This document shows positions 30,043 through 41,005 of a DNA stretch of 64,000 bases, in pieces (the stretch's first letter is position 1; each line of letters begins with the position of its first letter). The stretch is from Armigeres subalbatus (taxonomy: Eukaryota; Arthropoda; Insecta; Diptera; Culicidae). The notes under the pieces are model-generated. The model searched no databases, had not been told where the DNA came from, and saw only the letters and a program-made list of their open reading frames with translations. The translations under genes and the position numbers were made by a program. The stretch lies in the NCBI RefSeq assembly GCF_024139115.2, contig NC_085140.1, positions 155,150,452 through 155,214,451 on the forward strand, given 5' to 3'.

Positions 30043-31660
30043 TTGTTTTGTAGGTTCGCATTACTGCCTTACACTCCGGAAACTTGTCCATGAATGTTGT
30101 CCCCGTGTGTATTCAAAACTACAGGATTTGGAGAATTTTGGAAAAGAAAATCTTAAATGCTGCACCATACCACCAAAACCGTACTCATGGTCTCGAAGTG
30201 CCTGTATGGACATGATACGTTGCTATAAATATCCAATCGAGCCTAGTGGAACAATTGTTTCGAATTCCATGATGATTTGAGGGGCTTGAATCATCGTATT
30301 TGATCATTTCTAAATTAAAAATCAAATGTATGGCCTTAAAAAGCTTGTATGGACATGATGGCTTATCGATTTTGTTCCGGGTATAGTTGACCTGGTGACC
30401 AATTGGGCTGAACTACATAATGGTTTGGAGGACTTGAAACATCCGGTTTTGACATATCTAAATTGTAAATCAAATCAGTTTTACCACATTTTCGAGAAAA
30501 AAAAAACAGTAATATAATTGTTATTGCGCGATGTTATTGTGCCATTTTTGTCCATATAAAAAAAAAGATATTTTTTTGTTCTGCTGTCCGAAACATGTGT
30601 GGTACATACCTGTCAAATCGTATGGATTTTCCTTCTTTGACATTTAGCTCCCCTATCCTTGCCAGCAAAAGATGTTCCAGACAGCGACGACAGCGACAAT
30701 CTTTATCTAGTAACTAAAATATCTTTTATATAAAACTGTAGATTACAGAATGTAGCTGTGGCCAATCATCAATCAAAAAATTATGAGCTGACAATTATTT
30801 TGGGTATGCAAACATGTAAATTGGTAAATTGGCTGAGAAAGGCCTGTGATATTGTCAACTCAAATCCGTGTCGATACGCCCCGAACACCTGAGAGTGAGT
30901 TTTTGTTTGGCAATGTAGAAAAGTTAATGATACAACATTTGAGTAAACATTGCAAATTCAGGCAAAATACATATTGAAGAAAGTGAGTTTCCAAACAAAG
31001 CGCCAAACTGCACCTCAGATAAAATTCGGCTAAAATTGAAATATCAGGAGAGTGTCCACAAACTTATGATCGGCTTATCATATAGTGGGTAAACTCAAAC
31101 TTTTGGTCGATGCATACCATGCACTGGAATTTTTTTTTTTTTTAATTAAACATAGCATAGCATAATTGATTCGTGGCCCAAGAGAAGTTGGTCTAAATCA
31201 TCGGTTTCCTCACTCCCAAAATCAAGACTAATGTTCTACACTACCTACGTTAGATAGGCTAAAATAATAACGGGTGGAAATGGATGTACCTATAGTAAGT
31301 TTGCAAAATGCTAAAGAAGAAAAACTTATTGACATTGAATAAAATTGAACTTTCCCTCGAGGATGTCCTTATTTTGCTAAACCGCCGTTATGGTAGGGTT
31401 TCTGTGATACTGTTGGAAGGAAGTTTGTGGTGCTTTACAAAAACTTAGCCACGAAAGGGTTCAACCTTGCTATCAATATCGATTGAAAAGAGATAGCTTT
31501 TGATGTAGTTAGCTGAATCAATGGCTTCGAGAAGTAATGCATTCCAAACGTGATGAAGAAGCATTAGGTGGAAAATGGTACGATTCTCCTACAATGCAAA
31601 TTTTAGCAGAAAACTATATTTTGAGAATAATAGTAATACAAACTACAAAATTCGAAAGGT
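30043..31660. other. Unassigned spacer
   Basis: No gene recognised. Two phrases, GCCTGTATGGACATGATACG near 30200 and AGCTTGTATGGACATGATGG near 30342, with their surroundings, look like a diverged direct duplication of about 150 bp. Confidence 0.4.
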
Positions 31661-31666
31661 TGTTCA

Positions 31667-31800
31667 CCTTTTGTCTGTGCTCTGGGGTCATTTTTTAATT
31701 TTTCAATCAACGTAATTTTCCATTTGTTTAAAACTTGTCAATGGATGAGATCATAAATTTTACGAATAAGCGAGGCTAGTGTGCTTGCAATATTATTGTA
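31667..31800 (+). repeat. Partial end of the 23674-29933 element family
   Basis: The stretch CACCTTTTGTCTGTGCTCTGG at 31669 repeats the TIR and subterminal sequence of the TTAA element; further on CTAGTGTGCTTGCAAT also matches. It lacks the other end, so it is a deleted copy. Confidence 0.65.
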
Positions 31801-32149
31801 AGGGAGGTGAGGGTAAAATGGACATCGTGGGTAAAACTGACAGGGGTCCCGTTTGAGCTAAATCGTTACAAATTTGGCAGTCTATCAAGTGGAACTTACT
31901 GCATGTTTTAAATTTTGATTGCAACACGTTTTACTACTTCCAAATAATGAAAACTATTCTGTTTATTAACCCTTATGTGAGTGACGATTTTTCCCACCGT
32001 GAACGGGTGAGGGGGTACCCGGGTACCCAACCGCCTCACAATGGGCATTTATGTGTCTGTGGGTGTTTGTATGTGCGTATGTTGGTGTGTATCGCTGTGT
32101 CTATGTATGCGCTTGTGTGTGAGTGTGGTTTCAGAGAACTGTGTGAATT

Positions 32150-34330
32150 CAGAGGCCACCGGGTGGTCCTCTGGAAGATCCGGAACACCCGTAAAAATGG
32201 TCAATTCGTAAATTCCATCGTAAAGCGACGGGGTTTTTTTAGAACCATTTTCTGCCAAACCGTAAGTATGGAATCGATGCTTTGACCTACATACGAACCA
32301 TTGTGTCCACTGGGTGGTCCCCTGGAAGATCCGGAACATCCGTAAAAATGGTCAATTCGTAAATTTCATCGTAGAGCGACGGGATTTTTTTTAATTTTTT
32401 TTTGCCCAACCCTGAGTATGGAATTGATGCTTCGACCTGCATACGGACCATTGTGTCCACTGGGTGGTCCCTTGGAAGATCCGGAACATCCGTAAAAATG
32501 GTCAATTCGTAAATTCCATCGTACAGCGACGGGATTTTTTTAGCACCATTTTCTGCTGAACCCTGAGTATGGAATTGATGCTTTGACCCACTTCCGGCCT
32601 TTGTGTCCACTGGGTGGTCCCCTGGAAGATCCGGAACATCCGTAAAAATGGTCAATTCGTAAATTCCATCGTACAGCGACGGGATTTTTTTTAAATTATT
32701 TTTTGCTGAACCCTGAGTATGGAATTGATGCTTCGAACCACTTCCGGCCTTTGTGTTCACTGGGTGGTCCCCTGGAAGATCCGGAACATCCGTAAAAATG
32801 ATCAATTCGTAAATTCCATCGTAGAGCGATGGGACTTTTTTAGATGGTTTTTTTTGCTGAACCCTGAGTATGGAATTGATGCTTCGACCTACATACGGAC
32901 CATTGTGCCCACTGGGTGGTCCCTTGGAAGATCCGGAACATCCGTAAAAATGGTCAATTCGTAAATTCCATCGTACAGCGACGGTTTTTTTTTAGAATTA
33001 TTTTTTGCTGAGCCCTGAGTATGGAATTGATGCTTGGATTTACATACGGACCATTGTGCCCACTGGGTGGTCCCCTGGAAGATCCGGAACATCCGTAAAA
33101 ATGGTCAATTCGTAAATTCCATCGTACAGCGACGGGATTTTTTTTAGATTTATTTTTTGCTGAACCCTGAGTATGGAATTGATGCTTCGAACCACTTCCG
33201 GCCTTTGTGTTCACTGGGTGGTCCCCTGGAAGATCCGGAACATCCGTAAAAATGGTCAATTCGTAAATTCCATCGTTGAGCGATGGGACTTTTTTAGATG
33301 GTTTTTTTTTTGCTGAACCCTGAGTATGGAATTGATGCTTCGACCTACATACGGACCATTGTGCCCACTGGGTGGTCCCCTGGAAGATCCGGAACATCCG
33401 TAAAAATAGTCAATTCGTAAATTCCATCGTACAGCGACGGGATTTTTTTTAGAATTATTTTTTGCTGAACCCTGATTATGGAATTGATGCTTCGACCTAC
33501 ATACGGACCATTGTGTCTACTGAGTGGTCTCCTGGAAGATCTGGAACATCCGTAAAAATGGTCAATTCGTAAATTCCATCGAAAAGCGACGGAATTTTTT
33601 TTAGAACCATTTTCTGACGAACCCAGAGCATGGAATTGATGCTTTGACCCACATACGGACCATTCTGTCTATTGAATGGTCTTCTGGAAGATCCGGAACA
33701 TCCGTAAAAATGGTCAATTTGAATATCCCATCGTTAGGTGACGGGATTTGTTTAAACCATTTTTTGCCGAACCCTGAGCATGGAATCGAGGGTTTGACCC
33801 ACATACGGACCATTGTGTCCACTGGGTGGTCCCCGGGAAGATCCGGAACATCCGTTAAAATGGTCAATTCGAATATTCCATCGTACAGCGACGGGATTTT
33901 TTAAGAACCATTTTCTGCCGAACCCTGAGCATGGAAACGATGCTATGACCCACATACGGACCATTGTGTCCACTGGGTGTCCCCTGGAAGATCCGGAACA
34001 TCCGTAAAAATGGTAAATTCGAATATTTCATCGTTAGGTGACGGGATTTTCTTAGAACCATTTTCTGCCGAACCCAGAGCATGGAATCGATGCTTTGACC
34101 CACATACGGATTATTGTGTTCACTGGGTGGTCCCCTGGGAGATCCGGAACATCCGTAAAAATGGCCAATTCGAATATTCCGTAATCGAAGTTGACGGGAT
34201 TTTTGCTATGACCTACATACGGAACATTGTGTCCACTGGGTGGTCCCTTGGATGATCCGGAACATTCGTAAAATTGATCATTTCAAATATTCCATTTCTG
34301 AAGCGGTAGGATTTTTTTAATAACCATTTT
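32150..34330 (+). repeat. Satellite array D, forward (about 15 units of ~150 bp)
   Basis: The unit anchor TGGGTGGTCCCCTGGAAG occurs near 32161, 32311, 32461, 32611, 32761, 32913, 33064, 33214, 33369, 33521, 33672, 33823, 33973, 34124 and 34237. Each unit also carries CATCCGTAAAAATGGTCAATT and GCGACGGGATTTTTTT. The open frames on both strands here are satellite artefacts. Confidence 0.92.
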
Positions 34331-34427
34331 GTGCCGAACCCAAAGTATGAGATTGATGCTTTGATCCACATCGTTCTGCAAAAATTTGTTTGATAAAAAT
34401 GACGTCGCTTCAGTTTGCGAATTGACC

Positions 34428-35610
34428 ATTTTTACGGGAATTTCGGATTTTTGAGGGGATCTCCCAAAGGGCACAACAGTCCGTTTTTGGGTCAAAGAAT
34501 TAATTTCATGCTCAGGGTTTGGCAACAAATGGTTTAAAATAAAAACATGACGCATCACGATGAAATTTACTAACCATTTTTACGGATGTTCTGGATCTTC
34601 CAGTGGACACAATGGTCCACATGTGGCTCAAAGCATCAATTCCATACTCAGGTTTCGGCAGAAATGCTTCTAAAAAATATCGCGTCGCTTTACGATGTAA
34701 TTACGAATTGACCATTTTTACGGATGTTCCGGATCTTCCAGGGGACCACCCAGTGGACAAAATGGTCCGTGTGTAGGTAAAAGCATTAATTCCATACTCA
34801 GGGCTCGGCAGAAAATAATTCTAAAAAAAATCCCGTCGCTGTATGATGGAATTTACGAATTGACCATTTTTACGTATGTACGTATGTAGTGTACACAATG
34901 GTCCGTATGTAGGTCGAAGCATCAATTCCATACTCAGGGTTCATAAAAAAAATTCTAAAAAACCCCGTCGCTATACGATGGAATTTACGAATTGACTATT
35001 GCTACGGATGTTCCGGATCTTCCAGGGGTCCACTCAGTGAACACAATGGTCCGTATATAGGTCAAAGCATCGATTCCATACTCAGGGTTGGGCAAAAAAT
35101 AATTCTAAAAAAATCCTGTCACTGTACGATAGAATTACCGAATTGACCATTTTTACGGATGTTCCGGATCTTCCAGAGTATGTAAATCCAAGCATCAATT
35201 CCATACTCAGGGCTCAGCAAAAAATAATTCTAAAAAAATCCCGTCGCTGTACGATGGAATTTACGAATTGACCATTTTTACGGATGTTCCGGATCTTCCA
35301 GGGGACCACTCAGTGGACACAAAGGCCGAAAGTGGGTCAAAGCATCAATTCCCTACTCAGGGTTCAGCAGAAAATGGTTTTAAAAAATCCCGTCACTGTA
35401 CGATGGATATAACGAATTGACCATTTTTACGGATGTTCCGGATCTTCCAGGGGACCATTCATTGGACACAATGGTCCGTATGTAGGTCGAAGCATCAATT
35501 CCATACTCAGGGTTGGGCAAAAAATAATTCTAAAAAAATCCCGTCGCTGTACGATGGAATTTACGAATTGACCATTTTTACGGATGTTCCGGATATTCCA
35601 AGTGGCCACC
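34428..35610 (-). repeat. Satellite array D, reverse (about 9 units)
   Basis: The inverted anchor CCGGATCTTCCAGGGGACCA and GACCATTTTTACGGATG recur from about 34447 to 35591. The units differ from each other more than those of the forward array, and one near 34880 is shortened. Confidence 0.9.
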
Positions 35611-36124
35611 CGGTGGCCTTTAAAACACACACACCTCAAAAAATATGTACATGCACTTGAGCAGCCTTTGTCCCAGTGACATACGCAAAGATTCATATAA
35701 TCATACACTCATATAAATATACAGGCCCTCTGTTATATGATTGGGTACCCGGGTACCCCGTCACCCGTTTAAGGGGTATAAAAAGTTTTCGACCCCTAAT
35801 AAGCGCTCTAATCGCAACCTGGACCTTAAACTTTACCCATCGCTTCGTCTCAACATTCTACGAGATGTCAGAAAGTTTCATAGTATTCGAATTTATCTAC
35901 AAAAAGTTATTTAACTTTCAATATCAGAATGGGTACCCGGGTACCCCGTCACTCACATAAGGGTTAATGATTTAATCTAAGCTATGGCTAAAATGCCATG
36001 GTGATGTAATTTTTGATGTGCAGTATTTGAGCTTTTAAAACAGAAATCGGCAAGACTAATCCGCATGATCCTCGAGGATCTCAAACTTAGTCTGTTCAAA
36101 GATTATATACGGGATGAATTAATG

Positions 36125-36262
36125 ATTTAGTTAAGTCGAGTCAAGTACGAGACACTGAAGACGGCCTTACTGTTGAGGTCGAAATACGTATCTGTCAAGA
36201 TACAATTAAGTGGTGGAATTCAATGAGATTGTTCAAACTCGTCTTACGACAATTGACAAGCG
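36125..36262 (+). repeat. Half copy of the 40525-40794 foldback
   Basis: AGTCAAGTACGAGACACTG to GTGGAATTCAATGAGATTG matches one arm of the foldback at 40525-40794 with few changes. Confidence 0.75.
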
Positions 36263-36264
36263 AA

Positions 36265-36370
36265 AAGATCAATTGGCCGAAAGGGTCATTTGGCCGAAAA
36301 CGTCATTTGGCTGAAAAGGTCATTTGGCCGAAAAGGTCATTTAACCGAAAGGTTCATTCGGCCGAATAGG
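36265..36370 (+). repeat. 17-bp tandem repeat GGTCATTTGGCCGAAAA
   Basis: Six units, with variants such as TTTGGCTGAAAA and TTTAACCGAAA. Each unit contains GGCC in an imperfect palindrome. Confidence 0.85.
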
Positions 36371-36404
36371 ATATTCGAGGAGTTGGAAGAGAGATGTCTC
36401 AATT

Positions 36405-36575
36405 CTAATTCCTCACTTCTTCCTCAGTTATTAATTGAAAGCTTTTCTATGCCCGCCATTGCATGAGTATGTATATTGTGTGAAACACCCTAAACCGGAA
36501 AAAGAATCGAACTCCCATCTCCGGATTGGCAATCGTACGCCTTTGCTCGCAAGGCTAACTAGACCCTTAGATTTT
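36405..36575 (-). mobile_element. tRNA-headed SINE, antisense
   Basis: The minus strand reads TAGTTAGCCTTGCGAGC (A-box region) and GGGAGTTCGATTCTTTTTCC (B-box region), then ATACATACTCATGCAATGG and AAAGCTTTCAATTAATAACTG. The last part recurs at 43280-43345, a copy without the tRNA-like head. Confidence 0.7.
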
Positions 36576-37410
36576 GTTTGTTATAAGCGCCTTTATATTT
36601 GGATTGGTTTTTAACATTTTTAGATCAATCGACTTGTAAACTAGCGGGCTTGGTAGTCAAATGGCTACTGCTTCTGCCTCATACGCAGGAAGTCGTAGGT
36701 TCAATCCCTGGTCCGTTCAATTCTCCTTCTTTTTTATCTTTCTCTATATTTCTCATGTTCTAGCAATCGCTAGAACTGGAAATCGACTTCCATGCCGTTT
36801 CCATTACTATTCCTATACCTTCAATTTGAGTATGCTAACAGTAATCTGCTAGAATTGGGAATGAACTATAGAGCTCCTGGGCTGCGAAATGGTGAGTTGA
36901 CATCCGGGAAGGGGCGACTAACATAGCTCTGGTCCTCACAAGTTCCAATACTCACGCTTCCACGGGTCTTCCGATGACAATTGACAATTGTGCAGCCTGG
37001 GCACTGTTGTCCTTCTGACATCAGCTATAGTGAGAGGGTGCGTCCTGTGGGGTCTGCCTAGGATGTGGTGGGGTTCGACAGTGGGCTCTGTTGAATTTCT
37101 ATAAAAAGCTACATGTGTCCCCAAGCAGACCCTATCAAAGCGACCGTGTGCCGCTCAAAGCGCACTAGCCTAGTCCTGGTGTTGGGTGGGACTTTAAACA
37201 AATTTGAACCGACTGATCGAGCGTCTGCCCACCAAGGAGGTACGGCTCCAACAGCGTCTGTTCTGGTATCCAGCGGCTGAGTATGAAATGCTATTCCCCG
37301 GAAGCTATACCTAAGATGGCAGTCCCATCCCGGTGGATAGGGAACCTTGGGCCAACAACCTACTGTTCCCGAAACATCAATTTGTTCGAGAATCCGATAA
37401 TGAAAGATAA

Positions 37411-37480
37411 CGGCGACGAAGGGGGGAGGGGGGGTTGAAAATAGCCAAATTTTGCGTGACGTACTTTATGGATCTTCCCT
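37411..37480 (-). repeat. Half of a CCATAAA-type MITE inside the RTE
   Basis: The G-rich tract GGGGGGAGGGGGGG and CGTGACGTACTTTATGG match, inverted, one end of the MITE at 5604-5759. The other end is missing. Confidence 0.55.
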
Positions 37481-37640
37481 TAGCGCGAAACAACGGACAC
37501 GAATAGGAACATGGAACGTTTTAACCCTAGCCCAGCCCAAGCTTGAGATCCTGGGACTGAGTGAAGTCCGTTGGCCAAACTTTGGAGAACACAGAACGCC
37601 GTCGGGACAAGTTCTGCTATACTCTGGTTTACGCTGGACG
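37480..37640 (+). pseudogene. RTE endonuclease N-terminus (truncated)
   Basis: Reads RIGTWNVLTLAQPKLEILGLSEVRWPNFGE and PSGQVLLYSGL in a short frame (37452-37691). TWNV holds the conserved Asn and LSEVRW the conserved catalytic Glu of the apurinic-type endonuclease that nicks target DNA. A piece between LTLAQ and PKLEIL is missing, and everything after YSGL is deleted before the RT frame starts at 37657. Confidence 0.85.
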
Positions 37641-37656
37641 CTAAAGCGGGGCGAAG

Positions 37657-39372
37657 ATGAATGCAACGATGCCTGTGAAAGACGCGAATGATCAGTTATT
37701 GACCGACCCAACTGACCAGCTGAAACGCTGGTTTGAGCACTTCGAACAATTTTTTCAAGTGCCAGCCAGGCCATCACCACCTCGGCATGATCTGCCTAGG
37801 ATCCGACGTATAACACGCGTCAATACCGAAGCTCCATCACTGCTAGAGATTCAAACAGCCATCCAAAGCATGAAATCGAATAAAGCCCCAGGGGTCGACC
37901 GCTTATCAGCCGAGATGCTCAAAGCTGACCCCATGACATCCGCTCGACTACTGCATCGCTTATTTCGTAATATCTGGGACACCGCAACTTTCCCGGTCGA
38001 CTGGATGCAAGGTATCTTAGTGAAGGTGCCCAAAAAGGGTGACCTGACTGTATGCGATAACTGGCGAGGCATTATGTTGCTGTGTACAGTTCTCAAAGCT
38101 CTGTGCAAAATTATCATAGCCCGGATTCAGGAGAAGATCGATGTGTCTCTCCAGCGGCAGCAGGCCGGATTCCGTACCGGAAGATCCTGTGTGGACCATA
38201 TTGTCACGCTCCGCATAATTCTGGAGCAGGTCAACGAATTCCAAGAGTCCCTTTACTTGGTATTCATTGACTACGAAAAAGCTTTCGACCGTCTCAATCA
38301 CGAGAATATGTGGGGCGCCCTAAGACGCAAGGGGGTTCCTGAGAAAATCATCGGCCTCATCGAAGCACAGTACGAGGCCTTTTCGTGTAGAGTGCTGCTC
38401 AATGGGGTCCTGTCCGACCCTATCCGGGTCGTAGCTGGTGTGAGGCAAGAATGTATTCTATCACCGTTACTGTTCCTCATCGTAATCGATGAAATTCTGG
38501 TAGATGCGATTGACCGTGAACCAAACCGCGGGCTGTTATGGCAGCCTATAACCATGGAGCACCTAAACGACTTCGAATTGGCGGATGACGTTGCACTCCT
38601 CGCACAACGGCGTTCTGATATGCAGAGTAAGCTCAACGACCTTACCGAGCGCTCCTCCTCGGCAGGTTTAGTCATCAACGTCAACAAAACCAAATCGTTG
38701 GATGTAAACACGGTGACTCCTTCCAGTTTCACAGTAGCCGGGCAACCAGTGGAGAATGTTGAAAGCTTCCAATATCTTGGTAGCCAAATAGCGTCAGACG
38801 GCGGTACCAAGATCGACATAGGCGCACGGATCAAGAAAGCAAGGGCTGCCTTTGCGAGTTTAAGAAATATCTGGAAAAACAGGCAGATAAGTGAAGGCAC
38901 CAAAATACGAATTTTCAACTCTAACGTGAAATCTGTGCTGTTATACGCTAGCGAAACATGGTGTGTATCAGTGGAGAACACTCAACGGCTGCAGGTGTTC
39001 GTTAACAGATGCCTGCGGTATATAATTCGGGCCTGGTGGCCTCACAACTGGATCTCAAACAACGAGCTCCATCGTCGTTGTCACCAGAGGCCGATAGCAA
39101 CAGAAATTCGGGATCGGAAGTGGGGCTGGGTCGGCCACACTCTACGTAGGGGCGGAAACGAAATCTGTAAACAAGCATTAGACTGGAACCCAGCGGGACA
39201 TCGCAGCAGAGGCAGACCCAGAGGCTCATGGCGGCGAAGCCTCAATAAAGAAGTAAAAGAAGTCGACCGAAATCTAACCTGGCAACAGGTTAAAGCGATA
39301 TCCGAGCAACGCTCAGAATGGAAATCTTTCAATTCGGCCCTTTGCACCACCGGAGGTGCACAGGATCCATAA
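37657..39372 (+). CDS. RTE-type LINE reverse transcriptase, open 571-codon frame
   Basis: A single open frame spans the linker and full RT of an RTE-clade LINE. Blocks in order: QLKRWFEHFEQFFQVP (linker), KAPGVDRLSAEML, KKGDLTVCDNWRGIMLL, QAGFRTGRSCVDHI, the catalytic Asp in FIDYEKAFDRLNHE (D205), GVRQECILSPLLF, and the second catalytic pair ADD at D310-D311. A C-terminal region follows with YLGSQIASDGGTKIDIGARI, NSNVKSVLLYASETW and WGWVGHTLRRGGNEI. The usual GVRQGC has become VRQEC (residues 262-266), a Gly-to-Glu change at a highly conserved site. Full RTE proteins are near 1,000 residues with endonuclease; this lacks most of it. The Met at 37657 lies in the original coding sequence and is not a proven start. 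Confidence 0.92.
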   Translation: MNATMPVKDANDQLLTDPTDQLKRWFEHFEQFFQVPARPSPPRHDLPRIRRITRVNTEAPSLLEIQTAIQSMKSNKAPGVDRLSAEMLKADPMTSARLLHRLFRNIWDTATFPVDWMQGILVKVPKKGDLTVCDNWRGIMLLCTVLKALCKIIIARIQEKIDVSLQRQQAGFRTGRSCVDHIVTLRIILEQVNEFQESLYLVFIDYEKAFDRLNHENMWGALRRKGVPEKIIGLIEAQYEAFSCRVLLNGVLSDPIRVVAGVRQECILSPLLFLIVIDEILVDAIDREPNRGLLWQPITMEHLNDFELADDVALLAQRRSDMQSKLNDLTERSSSAGLVINVNKTKSLDVNTVTPSSFTVAGQPVENVESFQYLGSQIASDGGTKIDIGARIKKARAAFASLRNIWKNRQISEGTKIRIFNSNVKSVLLYASETWCVSVENTQRLQVFVNRCLRYIIRAWWPHNWISNNELHRRCHQRPIATEIRDRKWGWVGHTLRRGGNEICKQALDWNPAGHRSRGRPRGSWRRSLNKEVKEVDRNLTWQQVKAISEQRSEWKSFNSALCTTGGAQDP

Positions 39373-39895
39373 GTAAGTAAGTATAGAGCTCCTATATCCA
39401 ATTAGAAATTCCATCAGTTGCCTTCTCCTATCAATCACATTGGCAGCTCGTTAACCAAGACGGACCTCTGCCTCAGGAACCTGACCCAAAAATTTCAACA
39501 AATACCGCATGAACTCGTGGCAAGTGCAGAGGTATATTCGGCTTGCAGTGGGCGAATGACTGCATCATCATTTCCTCCCCATTCCCTACATTGACTTGCA
39601 TTCTGACGTGGCAGGCGCCAGTATGATTTAACAAATGAGATCACCAGTACTTGTATATTGAAGATGTGTGCTAGTCCAAGCAAACATCTGTTGGTTCCCT
39701 GTGCAAGAACAGCTGTTCTGGTCACAATGGAGTAGCAACTACGAGCAGTCAATCAAGCTTAAGCTTTAGCTTAGATCAATCGATTGGGAAACTCTCCAAA
39801 AATTTTCCAATTTTATTAAAACATTTGACTATACACGTGAAACTATTAAAATTTTCAATTCATGACAAACCCAGTAAACATTTCAGAAACAATTC

Positions 39896-40048
39896 TCCTT
39901 AACTTTTAAAAAGAACCTAAGTAACATTTTTTTCATGAATTATTTTGAATAGCGCAATCAATAGCTTTCAAGTTGTTGTGTTGATTGCGCTATTCAAATT
40001 AATTCATGAAAAAATGTTACTTAGGTCCTTTTGAAAAGTTAAGCGAGA
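39896..40048. mobile_element. Foldback MITE, AACTTTTCAAAAGGACC ends
   Basis: Arms carry CCTAAGTAACATTTTTTTC and TTGAATAGCGCAATCAA and their inverses around a short loop. A second copy with one eroded arm is at 51097-51205. Confidence 0.8.
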
Positions 40049-40524
40049 ATCAATCCCACCCGTGAAAAAAAAAACCTTATATGTTATGGCAAAAAACCAT
40101 TCGAAAATACTTATACTCTTCATTATGCCACCTAATGAACGATCCCATATCAAAAAGCTAATAACATTCATAAGTTAATGAAAAGTATTAGTTTCCGAAT
40201 GTATGTGACTAATGCGATGTATAAGTTTTTTCTTATACATGTCATTAAACGCCTGCTTTGGCAAAAAAGTATTAGAAATATTAATAATAAACAACATTAA
40301 TTTTTTTACGTGCATGCATTAAAAACAGTCTCCACATGGGCGCCTCGGAGGAACGTTGCAAAAAAGTATTCGCATAGATGGCGTCTATAGCGTTTCAGCG
40401 CAAATCATTCAGTGGACGTGAATTGAAATTTGCTTCCAAGATTCTGATTTTGAATATGTTGTTGTTAAAGATTGAAAAAGCATTTTTGAAAATAAATCGA
40501 TTATTTTTAGAACCACCATTATAT

Positions 40525-40794
40525 CACTTGTCATAAGACGAGTTTGTACAATCCCATTGAATTCCACCACTTAATAATATCTTGACAGATACGTATTTCG
40601 ACCGCAACAGTAAGGCCGTCTTCAGTGTCTCGTACTTGACTCGGCTAAGTCGACTAAGTCGTGCCTCGACTAAGTCGAGTCAAGTACGAGACACTGAAGA
40701 CGGCCTTACTGTTGAGGTCGAAATACGTATCTGTCAAGATACAATTAAGTGGTGGAATTCAATGGGATTGTACAAACTCGCCTTATGACAAGTG
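40525..40794. mobile_element. 270-bp foldback with ~120-bp arms
   Basis: The left arm CACTTGTCATAAGACGAG onward is the near-perfect inverse of the right arm ending CGCCTTATGACAAGTG. The arms include GACACTGAAGACGGCC and ATACGTATCTGTCAAGAT; the loop repeats GACTAAGTCG. A single arm lies at 36125-36262. Confidence 0.88.
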
Positions 40795-40930
40795 AAGACA
40801 TTCCACTAAAAAGCTCAAAATAAATTTCTTAACACCATTATATATTTTTTGCAATTCCTGATCATAATACCTGGTTTACAGTTCGTCTTGGAGTGATAAA
40901 ACGGCCTACTTTTCCATACCAACGAAATAG

Positions 40931-41005
40931 GTGCTTTAATGAACATTATGCAACTCAAATGGGTTGCATAATATTCATTACAGCACTCATTTGGGTGCTA
41001 TAATG
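40931..41005. repeat. Short nested hairpins
   Basis: ATTATGCAACTCAAATGGGTTGCATAAT-type pairing (arms ATTATGCAAC and GTTGCATAAT) at 40944-40971, followed by AGCACTCATTTGGGTGCT at 40982-40999. The two hairpins share the loop idea CTCA(A/T)(A/T)TGGG. Confidence 0.7.

Larger units (their letters stand above)
31970..35963. mobile_element. TTAA-flanked 3.99-kb element made of head-to-head satellite arrays
   Basis: TTAA at 31966-31969 and 35964-35967 flanks perfect 17-bp ends CCCTTATGTGAGTGACG. The subterminal palindrome GGGTACCCGGGTACCC occurs once near the left end (32014) and twice near the right end (35745 and 35933). The interior is satellite D: about 15 units of ~150 bp in one orientation (32150-34330) and about 9 in the other (34428-35610). 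GT-rich and AC-rich tracts lie outside the arrays on the left and right. No transposase. Architecture parallels 23674-29933 although the sequences differ. Confidence 0.85.
36879..39381 (+). mobile_element. RTE-type LINE, internally deleted
   Basis: A 12-bp duplication TATAGAGCTCCT (36867-36878 and 39382-39393) brackets the insertion, and the 3' end is an AAGT repeat tail, a common RTE feature. It keeps a 5' region, the start of the endonuclease (37480-37640) and the complete RT (37657-39372). The middle and end of the endonuclease are deleted. A MITE end sits at 37411-37480. Confidence 0.88.
36635..39770 (+). mobile_element. Long tRNA-headed retroelement (about 620 bp) split by RTE
   Basis: TTAGATCAATCGACT (36620-36634) and TTAGATCAATCGATT (39771-39785) form a 15-bp duplication with one change. 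The head has GGTAGTCAAATGGCTACTG (A-box region) and AGGTTCAATCCCTGG (B box). Its own sequence is 36635-36878 and 39394-39770, about 620 bp, long for a SINE. The RTE insertion lies between. Confidence 0.65.

Noticed and set aside
32049..35708. Many open frames of 70-170 codons reading DVPDLPGDHPVDT or KNGQFVNSIV repeats
   Set aside because: Each peptide is a translation of the 150-bp satellite unit; frames change between units and no start or motif is conserved.
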